Source of the DNA: Auanema rhodensis
Lineage: Eukaryota; Nematoda; Chromadorea; Rhabditida; Rhabditidae
Assembly: GCA_964057225.1 (NCBI GenBank)
Contig: OZ059898.1
Location: 3,410,001 to 3,474,000, forward strand
Direction of reading: 5' to 3'
DNA: 64,000 nt
Below, piece after piece: positions 26,693 through 39,000 of this stretch. Position numbers and translations under genes: made by a program. Below the pieces are notes generated by a model. That model searched no databases. It was not told the DNA's origin and worked only from the letters and a program-made list of their open reading frames with translations. Position 1 is the first letter of the stretch, and each line of letters opens with the position of its first letter.

Positions 26693-28796
26693 GGAAGCAA
26701 TGTTGAGTGTACATGGAAACTCAACATACACTAATGCATCATTTTTCAAACGATCATAACTAATTTTTGTATCAAGCGTTTTTCAATGTAGTATAGTGCA
26801 TTCGATGCGGATTTTTAAGCTGCGTCGATCTGTGTTATCAGATTTGCGCTAGCTTAAAAATGCACCGAGATATCAACTGATATAAGTTCACACTTATATC
26901 CTCGATTTTCACCCTGAAGAATTAATTTTTTCGTTGAATAACATTGTCCATCGTCTTTGCCTTGAAAAAAGGAATCTAAAAACATCTACTTTTTGCTAAA
27001 TTATTTTGAAATTTTTCGAAAAAATTTTTGTCAAAATTTTTTGGAAGCAATGTTGAGTGTACATGGAAACTCAACATACACTAATGCATCATTTTTCAAA
27101 CGATCATAACTAATTTTTGTATTAAGCGTTTTTCAATGTAGTGTAGTGCATTCGATGCGGATTTTTAAGCTGCGTCGATCTGTGTTATCAGATTTGCTCT
27201 AGCTTAAAAATGCACCGAGATATCAACTGATATAAGTTCACACTTATATCCTCGATTTTCATCCTGAAGAATTAATTTTTTCGTTGAATAACATTGTCCA
27301 TCGTCTTTGCCTTGAAAAATCGAATCTAAAAACATCTACTTTTCGCTAAATTATTTTGAAATTTTTCGAAAAAATTTTTGTCAAAATGTTTTTGGAAGCA
27401 ATGTTGAGTGTACATGGAAACTCAACATACACTAATGCATCATTTTTCAAACGATCATAACTAATTTTTGTATCAAGCGTTTTTCAATGTAGTATAGTGC
27501 ATTCGATGCGGATTTTTAAGCTGCGTCGATCTGTGTTATCAGATTTGCGCTAGCTTAAAAATGCACCGAGATATCAACTGATATAAGTTCACACTTATAT
27601 CCTCGATTTTCACCCTGAAGAATTAATTTTCTCGTTGAATAACATTGTCCATCGTCTTTGCCTTGAAAAAAGGAATCTAAAAACATCTACTTTTTGCTAA
27701 ATTATTTTGAAATTTTCCGAAAAAATTTTTGTCAAAATGTTTTTGGAAGCAATGTTGAGTGTACATGGAAACTCAACATACACTAATGCATCATTTTTCA
27801 AACGATCATAACTAATTTTTGTATCAAGCTTTTCTCAATGTAGTATAGTGCATTCGATGCGGATTTTTAAGCTGCGTCGATCTGTGTTATCAGATTTGCG
27901 CTAGCTTAAAAATGCACCGAGATATCAACTGATATAAGTTCACACTTATATCCTCGATTTTCACCCTGAAGAATTAATTTTCTCGTTGAATAACATTGTC
28001 CATCGTCTTTGCCTTGAAAAAAGGAATCTAAAAACATCTACTTTTTGCTAAATTATTTTGAAATTTTCTGAAAAAATTTTTGTCAAAATGTTTTTGGAAG
28101 CAATGTTGAGTGTACATGGAAACTCAACATACACTATTGCATCATTTTTCTAACGATCATAACTAATTTTTGTATTAAGCTTTTCTCAATGTAGTATAGT
28201 GCATTCGATGCGGATTTTTAAGCTGCGTCGATCTGTGTTATCAGATTTGCGCTAGCTTAAAAATGCACTGAGATATCAACTGATATAAATTCACACTTAT
28301 ATCCTCGATTTTCACCCTGAAGAAATAATTTTTTCGTTGAATAACATTGTCCATCGTCTTTGCCTTGAAAAAAGGAATCTAAAAACATCTACTTTTTGCT
28401 AAATTATTTTGAAATTTTTCGAAAAAATTTTTGTCAAAATTTTTTGGAAGCAATGTTGAGTGTACATGGAAACTCAACATACACTAATGCATCATTTTTC
28501 AAACGATCATAACTAATTTTTGTATTAAGCGTTTTTCAATGTAGTGTAGTGCATTCGATGCGGATTTTTAAGCTGCGTCGATCTGTGTTATCAGATTTGC
28601 TCTAGCTTAAAAATGCACCGAGATATCAACTGATATAAGTTCACACTTATATCCTCGATTTTCATCCTGAAGAATTAATTTTTTCGTTGAATAACATTGT
28701 CCATCGTCTTTGCCTTGAAAAATCGAATCTAAAAACATCTACTTTTCGCTAAATTATTTTGAAATTTTTCGAAAAAATTTTTGTCAAAATGTTTTT
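26693..28796. repeat. Satellite segment between cassettes 2 and 3
   Basis: Six monomers. They include a second gamma at about 27.0 kb, TATCAAGC-type copies, a copy with a private TTTTCTGAAAAAA at about 28067, an alpha/beta hybrid at about 28.1 kb and a gamma that leads into cassette 3. Only satellite is present. Confidence 0.7.
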
Positions 28797-29147
28797 GGAA
28801 GCAATGTTGAGTGTACATGGAAACTCAACATACACTAATGCATCATTTTTCAAACGATCATAACTAATTTTTGTATCAAGCGTTTTTCAATGTAGTATAG
28901 TGCATTCGATGCGGATTTTTAAGCTGCGTCGATCTGTGTTATCAGATTTGCGCTAGCTTACAAATGCACCGAGATATCAACTGATATAAGTTCACACTTA
29001 TATCCTCGATTTTCATCCTGAAGAATTAATTTTTTCGTTGAATAACATTGTCCATCGTCTTTGCCTTGAAAAATCGAATCTAAAAACATCTACTTTTTGC
29101 TAAATTATTTTGAAATTTTCCGAAAAAATTTTTGTCAAAATGTTTTT
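28797..29147. repeat. Monomer type delta (example, cassette 3)
   Basis: Diagnostic states in order: TATCAAGCGTTTTTC, TAGTATAG, GCGCTAG, CACCGAG, TTCATCC, TTTTTTCG, GTCCATCG, AAATCG, TTTTTGCT, TTTTCCG. This copy also has a private A-to-C change in the right arm of dyad B (GCTTACAAATG). Confidence 0.8.
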
Positions 29148-29498
29148 GGAAGCAATGTTGAGTATACATGGAAACTCAACATACACTAATGCATCATTTT
29201 TCAAACGATCATAACTAATTTTTGTATTAAGCGTTTTTCAATGTAGTATAGTGCATTCGATGCGGATTTTTAAGCTGCGTCGATCTGTGTTATCAGATTT
29301 GCGCTAGCTTAAAAATGCACCGAGATATCAATTGATATAAGTTCACACTTATATCCTCGATTTTCACCCTGAAGAATTAATTTTTTCGTTGATTAACATT
29401 GTCTATCGTCTTTGCCTTGAAAAATGGAATCTAAAAACATCTACTTTTTGCTAAATTATTCTGAAATTTTTCGAAAAAATTTTTGTCAAAATATTTTT
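29148..29498. repeat. Monomer type epsilon (example, cassette 3)
   Basis: Diagnostic states: TATTAAGCGTTTTTC, GCGCTAG, CAATTGATAT, TTCACCC, GTCTATCG, AAATGG, TTATTCTG, AAAATATTTTT. The AATATTTTT state is seen from about 4.6 kb to 35.5 kb and not beyond. Private changes here are GAGTATACATGG in dyad A and GATTAACATT. Confidence 0.8.
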
Positions 29499-29849
29499 GG
29501 AAGCAATGTTGAGTGTACATGGAAACTCAACATACACTATTGCATCATTTTTCTAACGATCATAACTAATTTTTGTATTAAGCTTTTCTCAATGTAGTAT
29601 AGTGCATTCGATGCGGATTTTTAAGCTGCGTCGATCTGTGTTATCAGATTTGCGCTAGCTTAAAAATGCACCGAGATATCAACTGATATAAGTTCACACT
29701 TATATCCTCGATTTTCACCCTGAAGAATTAATTTTCTCGTTGAATAACATTGTCCATCGTCTTTGCCTTGAAAAAAGGAATCTAAAAACATCTACTTTTT
29801 GCTAAATTATTTTGAAATTTTCCGAAAAAATTTTTGTCAAAATGTTTTT
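29499..29849. repeat. Monomer type alpha (example, cassette 3)
   Basis: Diagnostic states: CTATTGC, TCTAACG, TATTAAGCTTTTCTC, CACCGAG, TTCACCC, TTTTCTCG, AAAAGG, TTTTCCG. The linked CTATTGC plus TCTAACG pair marks this class. I find it last near 49.2 kb; it is absent from the final 15 kb. Confidence 0.8.
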
Positions 29850-30199
29850 GGAAGCAATGTTGAGTGTACATGGAAACTCAACATACACTAATGCATCATT
29901 TTTCAAACGATCATAACTAATTTTTGTATTAAGCGTTTTTCAATGTAGTATAGTGCATTCGATGCGGATTTTTAAGCTGCGTCGATCTGTGTTATCAGAT
30001 TTGCGCTAGCTTAAAAATGCACTGAGATATCAACTGATATAAATTCACACTTATATCCTCGATTTTCACCCTGAAGAAATAATTTTTTCGTTGAATAACA
30101 TTGTCCATCGTCTTTGCCTTGAAAAAAGGAATCTAAAAACATCTACTTTTTGCTAAATTTTTTTGAAATTTTTCGAAAAAATTTTTGTCAAAATTTTTT
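29850..30199. repeat. Monomer type beta (example, 350 bp)
   Basis: Diagnostic states: TATTAAGCGTTTTTC, CACTGAG, TATAAATTC (one mismatch in dyad C), GAAATAA, AAAAGG, then AAAATTTTTTGG, which lacks one G and makes the unit 350 bp. This copy has a private run of seven T (CTAAATTTTTTTG). Confidence 0.8.
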
Positions 30200-30550
30200 G
30201 GAAGCAATGTTGAGTGTACATGGAAACTCAACATACACTAATGCATCATTTTTCAAACGATCATAACTAATTTTTGTATTAAGCGTTTTTCAATGTAGTG
30301 TAGTGCATTCGATGCGGATTTTTAAGCTGCGTCGATCTGTGTTATCAGATTTGCTCTAGCTTAAAAATGCACCGAGATATCAACTGATATAAGTTCACAC
30401 TTATATCCTCGATTTTCATCCTGAAGAATTAATTTTTTCGTTGAATAACATTGTCCATCGTCTTTGCCTTGAAAAATCGAATCTAAAAACATCTACTTTT
30501 CGCTAAATTATTTTGAAATTTTTCGAAAAAATTTTTGTCAAAATGTTTTT
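30200..30550. repeat. Monomer type gamma (example, cassette 3)
   Basis: Diagnostic states: TATTAAGCGTTTTTC, TAGTGTAG, GCTCTAG (breaks the inner arm of dyad B), TTCATCC, TTTTTTCG, AAATCG, TTTTCGCT. Gamma copies occur from about 3.9 kb to 60.4 kb. Confidence 0.8.
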
Positions 30551-31603
30551 GGAAGCAATGTTGAGTGTACATGGAAACTCAACATACACTAATGCATCAT
30601 TTTTCAAACGATCATAACTAATTTTTGTATCAAGCGTTTTTCAATGTAGTATAGTGCATTCGATGCGGATTTTTAAGCTGCGTCGATCTGTGTTATCAGA
30701 TTTGCGCTAGCTTAAAAATGCACCGAGATATCAACTGATATAAGTTCACACTTATATCCTCGATTTTCACCCTGAAGAATTAATTTTCTCGTTGAATAAC
30801 ATTGTCCATCGTCTTTGCCTTGAAAAAAGGAATCTAAAAACATCTACTTTTTGCTAAATTATTTTGAAATTTTCCGAAAAAATTTTTGTCAAAATGTTTT
30901 TGGAAGCAATGTTGAGTGTACATGGAAACTCAACATACACTAATGCATCATTTTTCAAACGATCATAACTAATTTTTGTATTAAGCGTTTTTCAATGTAG
31001 TATAGTGCATTCGATGCGGATTTTTAAGCTGCGTCGATCTGTGTTATCAGATTTGCGCTAGCTTAAAAATGCACCGAGATATCAACTGATATAAGTTCAC
31101 ACTTATATCCTCGATTTTCACCCTGAAGAATTAATTTTCTCGTTGAATAACATTGTCCATCGTCTTTGCCTTGAAAAAAGGAATCTAAAAACATCTACTT
31201 TTTGCTAAATTATTTTGAAATTTTTCGAAAAAAGTTTTGTCAAAATGTTTTTGGAAGCAATGTTGAGTGTACATGGAAACTCAACATACACTAATGCATC
31301 ATTTTTCAAACGATCATAACTAATTTTTGTATCAAGCGTTTTTCAATGTAGTATAGTGCATTCGATGCGGATTTTTAAGCTGCGTCGATCTGTGTTATCA
31401 GATTTGCTCTAGCTTAAAAATGCACCGAGATATCAACTGATATAAGTTCACACTTATATCCTCGATTTTCATCCTGAAGAATTAATTTTTTCGTTGAATA
31501 ACATTGTCCATCGTCTTTGCCTTGAAAAATCGAATCTAAAAACATCTACTTTTCGCTAAATTATTTTGAAATTTTTCGAAAAAATTTTTGTCAAAATGTT
31601 TTT
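30551..31603. repeat. Three monomers between cassettes 3 and 4
   Basis: A TATCAAGCG copy with TTTTCTCG, a TATTAAGCG copy with TTTTCTCG ending in CGAAAAAAGTTTTG, and a TATCAAGCG copy with GCTCTAG. The last combines a delta-like start with a gamma-like end and is best read as a recombinant. Confidence 0.7.
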
Positions 31604-33357
31604 GGAAGCAATGTTGAGTGTACATGGAAACTCAACATACACTAATGCATCATTTTTCAAACGATCATAACTAATTTTTGTATCAAGCGTTTTTCAATGT
31701 AGTATAGTGCATTCGATGCGGATTTTTAAGCTGCGTCGATCTGTGTTATCAGATTTGCGCTAGCTTAAAAATGCACCGAGATATCAACTGATATAAGTTC
31801 ACACTTATATCCTCGATTTTCATCCTGAAGAATTAATTTTTTCGTTGAATAACATTGTCCATCGTCTTTGCCTTGAAAAATCGAATCTAAAAACATCTAC
31901 TTTTTGCTAAATTATTTTGAAATTTTCCGAAAAAATTTTTGTCAAAATGTTTTTGGAAGCAATGTTGAGTGTACATGGAAACTCAACATACACTAATGCA
32001 TCATTTTTCAAACGATCATAACTAATTTTTGTATTAAGCGTTTTTCAATGTAGTATAGTGCATTCGATGCGGATTTTTAAGCTGCGTCGATCTGTGTTAT
32101 CAGATTTGCGCTAGCTTAAAAATGCACCGAGATATCAATTGATATAAGTTCACACTTATATCCTCGATTTTCACCCTGAAGAATTAATTTTTTCGTTGAA
32201 TAACATTGTCTATCGTCTTTGCCTTGAAAAATGGAATCTAAAAACATCTACTTTTTGCTAAATTATTCTGAAATTTTTCGAAAAAATTTTTGTCAAAATA
32301 TTTTTGGAAGCAATGTTGAGTGTACATGGAAACTCAACATACACTATTGCATCATTTTTCTAACGATCATAACTAATTTTTGTATTAAGCTTTTCTCAAT
32401 GTAGTATAGTGCATTCGATGCGGATTTTTAAGCTGCGTCGATCTGTGTTATCAGATTTGCGCTAGCTTAAAAATGCACCGAGATATCAACTGATATAAGT
32501 TCACACTTATATCCTCGATTTTCACCCTGAAGAATTAATTTTCTCGTTGAATAACATTGTCCATCGTCTTTGCCTTGAAAAAAGGAATCTAAAAACATCT
32601 ACTTTTCGCTAAATTATTTTGAAATTTTCCGAAAAAATTTTTGTCAAAATGTTTTTGGAAGCAATGTTGAGTGTACATGGAAACTCAACATACACTAATG
32701 CATCATTTTTCAAACGATCATAACTAATTTTTGTATTAAGCGTTTTTCAATGTAGTATAGTGCATTCGATGCGGATTTTTAAGCTGCGTCGATCTGTGTT
32801 ATCAGATTTGCGCTAGCTTAAAAATGCACTGAGATATCAACTGATATAAATTCACACTTATATCCTCGATTTTCACCCTGAAGAAATAATTTTTTCGTTG
32901 AATAACATTGTCCATCGTCTTTGCCTTGAAAAAAGGAATCTAAAAACATCTACTTTTTGCTAAATTATTTTGAAATTTTTCGAAAAAATTTTTGTCAAAA
33001 TTTTTTGGAAGCAATGTTGAGTGTACATGGAAACTCAACATACACTAATGCATCATTTTTCAAACGATCATAACTAATTTTTGTATTAAGCGTTTTTCAA
33101 TGTAGTGTAGTGCATTCGATGCGGATTTTTAAGCTGCGTCGATCTGTGTTATCAGATTTGCGCTAGCTTAAAAATGCACCGAGATATCAACTGATATAAG
33201 TTCACACTTATATCCTCGATTTTCACCCTGAAGAATTAATTTTCTCGTTGAATAACATTGTCCATCGTCTTTGCCTTGAAAAAAGGAATCTAAAAACATC
33301 TACTTTTTGCTAAATTATTTTGAAATTTTCCGAAAAAATTTTTGTCAAAATGTTTTT
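31604..33357. repeat. Five-monomer cassette, copy 4 (1754 bp)
   Basis: Delta, epsilon, alpha, beta, then a gamma/alpha recombinant: the fifth monomer begins as gamma (TAGTGTAG) but has GCGCTAG, TTCACCC, TTTTCTCG and TTTTCCG. Delta-to-delta distances between successive cassettes are 5966, 3858 and 2807 bp, that is 17, 11 and 8 monomers. Confidence 0.75.
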
Positions 33358-34499
33358 GGAAGCAATGTTGAGTGTACATGGAAACTCAACATACACTAAT
33401 GCATCATTTTTCAAACGATCATAACTAATTTTTGTATTAAGCGTTTTTCAATGTAGTATAGTGCATTCGATGCGGATTTTTAAGCTGCGTCGATCTGTGT
33501 TATCAGATTTGCGCTAGCTTAAAAATGCACCGAGATATCAACTGATATAAGTTCACACTTATATCCTCGATTTTCACCCTGAAGAATTAATTTTCTCGTT
33601 GAATAACATTGTCCATCGTCTTTGCCTTGAAAAAAGGAATCTAAAAACATCTACTTTTTGCTAAATTATTTTGAAATTTTTCGAAAAAAGTTTTGTCAAA
33701 ATGTTTTTGGAAGCAATGTTGAGTGTACATGGAAACTCAACATACACTAATGCATCATTTTTCAAACGATCATAACTAATTTTTGTATCAAGCGTTTTTC
33801 AGTGTAGTATAGTGCATTCGATGCGGATTTTTAAGCTGCGTCGATCTGTGTTATCAGATTTGCGCTAGCTTAAAAATGCACCGAGATATCAACTGATATA
33901 AGTTCACACTTATATCCTCGATTTTCATCCTGAAGAATTAATTTTTTCGTTGAATAACATTGTCCATCGTCTTTGCCTTGAAAAATCGAATCTAAAAACA
34001 TCTACTTTTTGCTAAATTATTTTGAAATTTTCCGAAAAAATTTTTGTCAAAATGTTTTTGGAAGCAATGTTGAGTGTACATGGAAACTCAACATACACTA
34101 TTGCATCATTTTTCTAACGATCATAACTAATTTTTGTATTAAGCTTTTCTCAATGTAGTATAGTGCATTCGATGCGGATTTTTAAGCTGCGTCGATCTGT
34201 GTTATCAGATTTGCGCTAGCTTAAAAATGCACCGAGATATCAACTGATATAAGTTCACACTTATATCCTCGATTTTCACCCTGAAGAATTAATTTTCTCG
34301 TTGAATAACATTGTCCATCGTCTTTGCCTTGAAAAAAGGAATCTAAAAACATCTACTTTTTGCTAAATTATTTTGAAATTTTCCGAAAAAATTTTTGTCA
34401 AAATGTTTTTGGAAGCAATGTTGAGTGTACATGGAAACTCAACATACACTATTGCATCATTTTTCTAACGATCATAACTAATTTTTGTATTAAGCTTTT
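33358..34499. repeat. Satellite segment after cassette 4
   Basis: A TATTAAGCG copy with TTTTCTCG ending in CGAAAAAAGTTTTG, a delta copy with a private CAGTGTAG, an alpha copy and the start of an alpha/beta hybrid. Only satellite is present. Confidence 0.7.
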
Positions 34500-36003
34500 C
34501 TCAATGTAGTATAGTGCATTCGATGCGGATTTTTAAGCTGCGTCGATCTGTGTTATCAGATTTGCGCTAGCTTAAAAATGCACTGAGATATCAACTGATA
34601 TAAGTTCACACTTATATCCTCGATTTTCACCCTGAAGAAATAATTTTTTCGTTGAATAACATTGTCCATCGTCTTTGCCTTGAAAAAAGGAATCTAGAAA
34701 CATCTACTTTTTGCTAAATTATTTTGAAATTTTTCGAAAAAATTTTTGTCAAAATATTTTTGGAAGCAATGTTGAGTGTACATGGAAACTCAACATACAC
34801 TATTGCATCATTTTTCTAACGATCATAACTAATTTTTGTATTAAGCTTTTCTCAATGTAGTATAGTGCATTCGATGCGGATTTTTAAGCTGCGTCGATCT
34901 GTGTTATCAGATTTGCGCTAGCTTAAAAATGCACCGAGATATCAACTGATATAAGTTCACACTTATATCCTCGATTTTCACCCTGAAGAATTAATTTTCT
35001 CGTTGAATAACATTGTCCATCGTCTTTGCCTTGAAAAAAGGAATCTAAAAACATCTACTTTTTGCTAAATTATTTTGAAATTTTCCGAAAAAATTTTTGT
35101 CAAAATGTTTTTGGAAGCAATGTTGAGTGTACATGGAAACTCAACATACACTAATGCATCATTTTTCAAACGATCATAACTAATTTTTGTATTAAGCGTT
35201 TTTCAATGTAGTATAGTGCATTCGATGCGGATTTTTAAGCTGCGTCGATCTGTGTTATCAGATTTGCGCTAGCTTAAAAATGCACTGAGATATCAACTGA
35301 TATAAGTTCACACTTATATCCTCGATTTTCACCCTGAAGAAATAATTTTTTCGTTGAATAACATTGTCCATCGTCTTTGCCTTGAAAAAAGGAATCTAGA
35401 AACATCTACTTTTTGCTAAATTATTTTGAAATTTTTCGAAAAAATTTTTGTCAAAATATTTTTGGAAGCAATGTTGAGTGTACATGGAAACTCAACATAC
35501 ACTATTGCATCATTTTTCTAACGATCATAACTAATTTTTGTATTAAGCTTTTCTCAATGTAGTATAGTGCATTCGATGCGGATTTTTAAGCTGCGTCGAT
35601 CTGTGTTATCAGATTTGCGCTAGCTTAAAAATGCACCGAGATATCAACTGATATAAGTTCACACTTATATCCTCGATTTTCACCCTGAAGAATTAATTTT
35701 CTCGTTGAATAACATTGTCCATCGTCTTTGCCTTGAAAAAAGGAATCTAAAAACATCTACTTTTTGCTAAATTATTTTGAAATTTTCCGAAAAAATTTTT
35801 GTCAAAATGTTTTTGGAAGCAATGTTGAGTGTACATGGAAACTCAACATACACTAATGCATCATTTTTCAAACGATCATAACTAATTTTTGTATTAAGCG
35901 TTTTTCAATGTAGTATAGTGCATTCGATGCGGATTTTTAAGCTGCGTCGATCTGTGTTATCAGATTTGCGCTAGCTTAAAAATGCACTGAGATATCAACT
36001 GAT
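34500..36003. repeat. Recent two-monomer duplication (702-bp offset)
   Basis: Interval 34500-35301 matches 35202-36003 at an offset of exactly 702 bp. Both copies carry AATCTAGAAAC, at about 34691 and 35393, a change I see nowhere else, and both combine CACTGAG with TATAAGTTC, a rare pairing. The match stops where the first copy has TAAGCTTTTC instead of TAAGCGTTTT (left) and where TATAAATTC returns (right). Confidence 0.85.
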
Positions 36004-39000
36004 ATAAATTCACACTTATATCCTCGATTTTCACCCTGAAGAAATAATTTTTTCGTTGAATAACATTGTCCATCGTCTTTGCCTTGAAAAAAGGAATCTA
36101 AAAACATCTACTTTTTGCTAAATTATTTTGAAATTTTTCGAAAAAATTTTTGTCAAAATTTTTTGGAAGCAATGTTGAGTGTACATGGAAACTCAACATA
36201 CACTAATGCATCATTTTTCAAACGATCATAACTAATTTTTGTATTAAGCGTTTTTCAATGTAGTGTAGTGCATTCGATGCGGATTTTTAAGCTGCGTCGA
36301 TCTGTGTTATCAGATTTGCTCTAGCTTAAAAATGCACCGAGATATCAACTGATATAAGTTCACACTTATATCCTCGATTTTCATCCTGAAGAATTAATTT
36401 TTTCGTTGAATAACATTGTCCATCGTCTTTGCCTTGAAAAATCGAATCTAAAAACATCTACTTTTCGCTAAATTATTTTGAAATTTTTCGAAAAACTTTT
36501 TGTCAAAATGTTTTTGGAAGCAATGTTGAGTGTACATGGAAACTCAACATACACTAATGCATCATTTTTCAAACGATCATAACTAATTTTTGTATCAAGC
36601 GTTTTTCAATGTAGTATAGTGCATTCGATGCGGATTTTTAAGCTGCGTCGATCTGTGTTATCAGATTTGCGCTAGCTTAAAAATGCACCGAGATATCAAC
36701 TGATATAAGTTCACACTTATATCCTCGATTTTCACCCTGAAGAATTAATTTTCTCGTTGAATAACATTGTCCATCGTCTTTGCCTTAAAAAAAGGAATCT
36801 AAAAACATCTACTTTTTGCTAAATTATTTTGAAATTTTCCGAAAAAATTTTTGTCAAAATGTTTTTGGAAGCAATGTTGAGTGTACATGGAAACTCAACA
36901 TACACTAATGCATCATTTTTCAAACGATCATAACTAATTTTTGTATTAAGCGTTTTTCAATGTAGTATAGTGCATTCGATGCGGATTTTTAAGCTGCGTC
37001 GATCTGTGTTATCAGATTTGCGCTAGCTTAAAAATGCACCGAGATATCAACTGATATAAGTTCACACTTATATCCTCGATTTTCACCCTGAAGAATTAAT
37101 TTTCTCGTTGAATAACATTGTCCATCGTCTTTGCCTTGAAAAAAGGAATCTAAAAACATCTACTTTTTGCTAAATTATTTTGAAATTTTTCGAAAAAAGT
37201 TTTGTCAAAATGTTTTTGGAAGCAATGTTGAGTGTACATGGAAACTCAACATACACTAATGCATCATTTTTCAAACGATCATAACTAATTTTTGTATCAA
37301 GCGTTTTTCAATGTAGTATAGTGCATTCGATGCGGATTTTTAAGCTGCGTCGATCTGTGTTATCAGATTTGCGCTAGCTTAAAAATGCACCGAGATATCA
37401 ACTGATATAAGTTCACACTTATATCCTCGATTTTCACCCTGAAGAATTAATTTTCTCGTTGAATAACATTGTCCATCGTCTTTGCCTTGAAAAAAGGAAT
37501 CTAAAAACATCTACTTTTTGCTAAATTATTTTGAAATTTTCCGAAAAAATTTTTGTCAAAATGTTTTTGGAAGCAATGTTGAGTGTACATGGAAACTCAA
37601 CATACACTAATGCATCATTTTTCAAACGATCATAACTAATTTTTGTATTAAGCGTTTTTCAATGTAGTATAGTGCATTCGATGCGGATTTTTAAGCTGCG
37701 TCGATCTGTGTTATCAGATTTGCGCTAGCTTAAAAATGCACTGAGATATCAACTGATATAAATTCACACTTATATCCTCGATTTTCACCCTGAAGAAATA
37801 ATTTTTTCGTTGAATAACATTGTCCATCGTCTTTGCCTTGAAAAAAGGAATCTAAAAACATCTACTTTTTGCTAAATTATTTTGAAATTTTTCGAAAAAA
37901 TTTTTGTCAAAATTTTTTGGAAGCAATGTTGAGTGTACATGGAAACTCAACATACACTAATGCATCATTTTTCAAACGATCATAACTAATTTTTGTATTA
38001 AGCGTTTTTCAATGTAGTGTAGTGCATTCGATGCGGATTTTTAAGCTGCGTCGATCTGTGTTATCAGATTTGCTCTAGCTTAAAAATGCACCGAGATATC
38101 AACTGATATAAGTTCACACTTATATCCTCGATTTTCATCCTGAAGAATTAATTTTTTCGTTGAATAACATTGTCCATCGTCTTTGCCTTGAAAAAAGGAA
38201 TCTAAAAACATCTACTTTTTGCTAAATTATTTTGAAATTTTTCGAAAAAAGTTTTGTCAAAATGTTTTTGGAAGCAATGTTGAGTGTACATGGAAACTCA
38301 ACATACACTAATGCATCATTTTTCAAACGATCATAACTAATTTTTGTATCAAGCGTTTTTCAATGTAGTATAGTGCATTCGATGCGGATTTTTAAGCTGC
38401 GTCGATCTGTGTTATCAGATTTGCGCTAGCTTAAAAATGCACCGAGATATCAACTGATATAAGTTCACACTTATATCCTCGATTTTCACCCTGAAGAATT
38501 AATTTTCTCGTTGAATAACATTGTCCATCGTCTTTGCCTTGAAAAAAGGAATCTAAAAACATCTACTTTTTGCTAAATTATTTTGAAATTTTCCGAAAAA
38601 ATTTTTGTCAAAATGTTTTTGGAAGCAATGTTGAGTGTACATGGAAACTCAACATACACTAATGCATCATTTTTCAAACGATCATAACTAATTTTTGTAT
38701 TAAGCGTTTTTCAATGTAGTATAGTGCATTCGATGCGGATTTTTAAGCTGCGTCGATCTGTGTTATCAGATTTGCGCTAGCTTAAAAATGCACTGAGATA
38801 TCAACTGATATAAATTCACACTTATATCCTCGATTTTCACCCTGAAGAAATAATTTTTTCGTTGAATAACATTGTCCATCGTCTTTGCCTTGAAAAAAGG
38901 AATCTAAAAACATCTACTTTTTGCTAAATTATTTTGAAATTTTTCGAAAAAATTTTTGTCAAAATTTTTTGGAAGCAATGTTGAGTGTACATGGAAACTC

